A DNA stretch of 64,000 nucleotides from Sandaracinobacteroides saxicola (lineage in GTDB: Bacteria > Pseudomonadota > Alphaproteobacteria > Sphingomonadales > Sphingomonadaceae): the NCBI RefSeq assembly GCF_014117445.1, contig NZ_CP059851.1, positions 1,116,001 to 1,180,000 on the forward strand, in the 5' to 3' direction. The position numbers and the translations under genes are program-made. The notes under the pieces were generated by a model. The model saw only the letters and a list, made by a program, of their open reading frames with translations, did not search any database and was not told the DNA's origin. Below are positions 63,307-64,000 of this stretch, in pieces (positions within the stretch are counted from its first letter, which is position 1; each line of letters opens with the position of its first letter).

Positions 63307-64000
63307 TGGCCGAGCTGCTGACGCCGCCGTCGCTGCGCACCCGGCTGGGGTCGCGGCTGGTGGTGGGCGTGTTCCTGGGCGTCGTGGCGCTGGCGGACAT
63401 CATCGCCGGCGGGCCCGCTTTTGCCGTCATGGTGGGGCTGGGGGTGATGCTGATCTTCTGGGAATGGGCGGCGATGCACCGCACGCCGCGGCGCTGGCGC
63501 TTTGCCGCGCTGGGCGTGCTGGCGACGGTGACGCTGCTGACCTTCTTTGGCGAGGCGCCGATGGCGCTGCTGCTGCTGGGGACGGCGATCCTGGTGCTGC
63601 TGGCGCTGTCGATCATGGTGCGCACGGCGGGCAAGCGCTGGATTTCCACGGGCCTCGCCTATGCCGGGCTGCCGTGCGTGGCGCTGATCTGGATGCGCGG
63701 GCAGCCGGACGGGTTTCATCTGGTGATGTGGACGATGGCGCTGGTGTGGGCGACCGACATCTTCGCCTTTTTCGCCGGGCGAAGCATCGGCGGGCCGAAG
63801 CTGTGGCCGGCGGTCAGCCCGAACAAGACCTGGGCGGGGCTGCTGGGGGGGATGAGCGCGGCGGCGCTGTTCAGCGCGCTTTATGGCCATTATGCGGACT
63901 GGGGGCCGGGATGGCTGGTGATGCTGCTGCTGGGGGCGGGGCTGGCGCTGGTGTCGCAGGCGGGGGATTTCTTTGAAAGCTGGCTGAAGCGGCGGGCGGG
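63306..64000 (+). CDS. cdsA: Phosphatidate cytidylyltransferase, N-terminal part (3' end outside window)
   Basis: Makes CDP-diacylglycerol from phosphatidate and CTP in the membrane. About 231 residues are present: several membrane segments, ATDIFAFFAGRSIGGPKLWPAVSPNKTWAGLLGGM (CdsA motif), and the start of the final signature (SQAGDFFESWLKRRAG), where the window stops. Confidence 0.93.
   Translation, partial: MAELLTPPSLRTRLGSRLVVGVFLGVVALADIIAGGPAFAVMVGLGVMLIFWEWAAMHRTPRRWRFAALGVLATVTLLTFFGEAPMALLLLGTAILVLLALSIMVRTAGKRWISTGLAYAGLPCVALIWMRGQPDGFHLVMWTMALVWATDIFAFFAGRSIGGPKLWPAVSPNKTWAGLLGGMSAAALFSALYGHYADWGPGWLVMLLLGAGLALVSQAGDFFESWLKRRA

Overview
The window is high-GC, densely coded DNA from an alphaproteobacterium, most likely a sphingomonad (Sphingomonadales) that is an aerobic anoxygenic phototroph. 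The evidence is a type-2 reaction-centre photosynthesis gene cluster (PGC) with PpsR/PpaA regulators and carotenoid genes crtC, crtD and crtF, a short alphaproteobacterial ProS, a GAAC-N7-GAAC LexA box at recA, and the gene blocks petP-like marR/ilvE and rpsB-tsf-pyrH-frr-uppS-cdsA. The genus cannot be fixed from sequence reading alone.

Layout. 1-5.1 kb: the end of a peptide deformylase, a PPK2 kinase, then an overlapping four-gene run (radical SAM, heme-oxygenase-like di-iron protein, MBOAT acyltransferase, AlgJ/SGNH-like partner) that looks like an uncharacterised modification pathway. 5-20.6 kb: an unknown Cys-rich protein, greB, slt, dapA, smpB, a DUF2062 protein, a molybdopterin oxidoreductase, recA, carD, proC, marR/ilvE and a polysaccharide export/priming pair. 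20.7 kb: tRNA-Gln(UUG).

20.8-45 kb is the PGC: bchO-orf70 (+), crtDC (-), crtF and bchCXYZ-pufBALMC (+), bchF-lhaA-puhABC-puhE (-), ppaA-ppsR-bchG-bch2-bchP-orf82 (+). It encodes the LH1 and reaction-centre polypeptides, the tetraheme donor, assembly factors, the chlorin reductase BchXYZ and the last steps of bacteriochlorophyll synthesis. bchNBHLM, bchID, acsF, crtB, crtI and hemA are not in the window, and bchF abuts lhaA, so the cluster appears split. PpsR-type palindromes (TGT-N12-ACA and near matches) lie in the crtD/crtF, bchC, bchF and bchG promoters, usually with the TTGAC(A/G) -35 box forming the palindrome's right arm.

45-64 kb: two small class I cytochromes c, a DUF3422 protein, secG, pyrG, proS, lolC-lolD, dnaE, a sterol-desaturase-like membrane protein, a YhhN protein, an Xre/MbcA-RES toxin-antitoxin pair, and the translation/cell-envelope run rpsB-tsf-pyrH-frr-uppS-cdsA (cut by the window end).

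Points worth a second look: the split PGC, crtC with no ATG/GTG/TTG start, a probably leaderless bchG, GC-rich interspersed repeats lying inside the 5' coding parts of bchY and lolD, Ala/Pro tails on PufB, PufA and PufC, and the radical-SAM/HDO/MBOAT operon.
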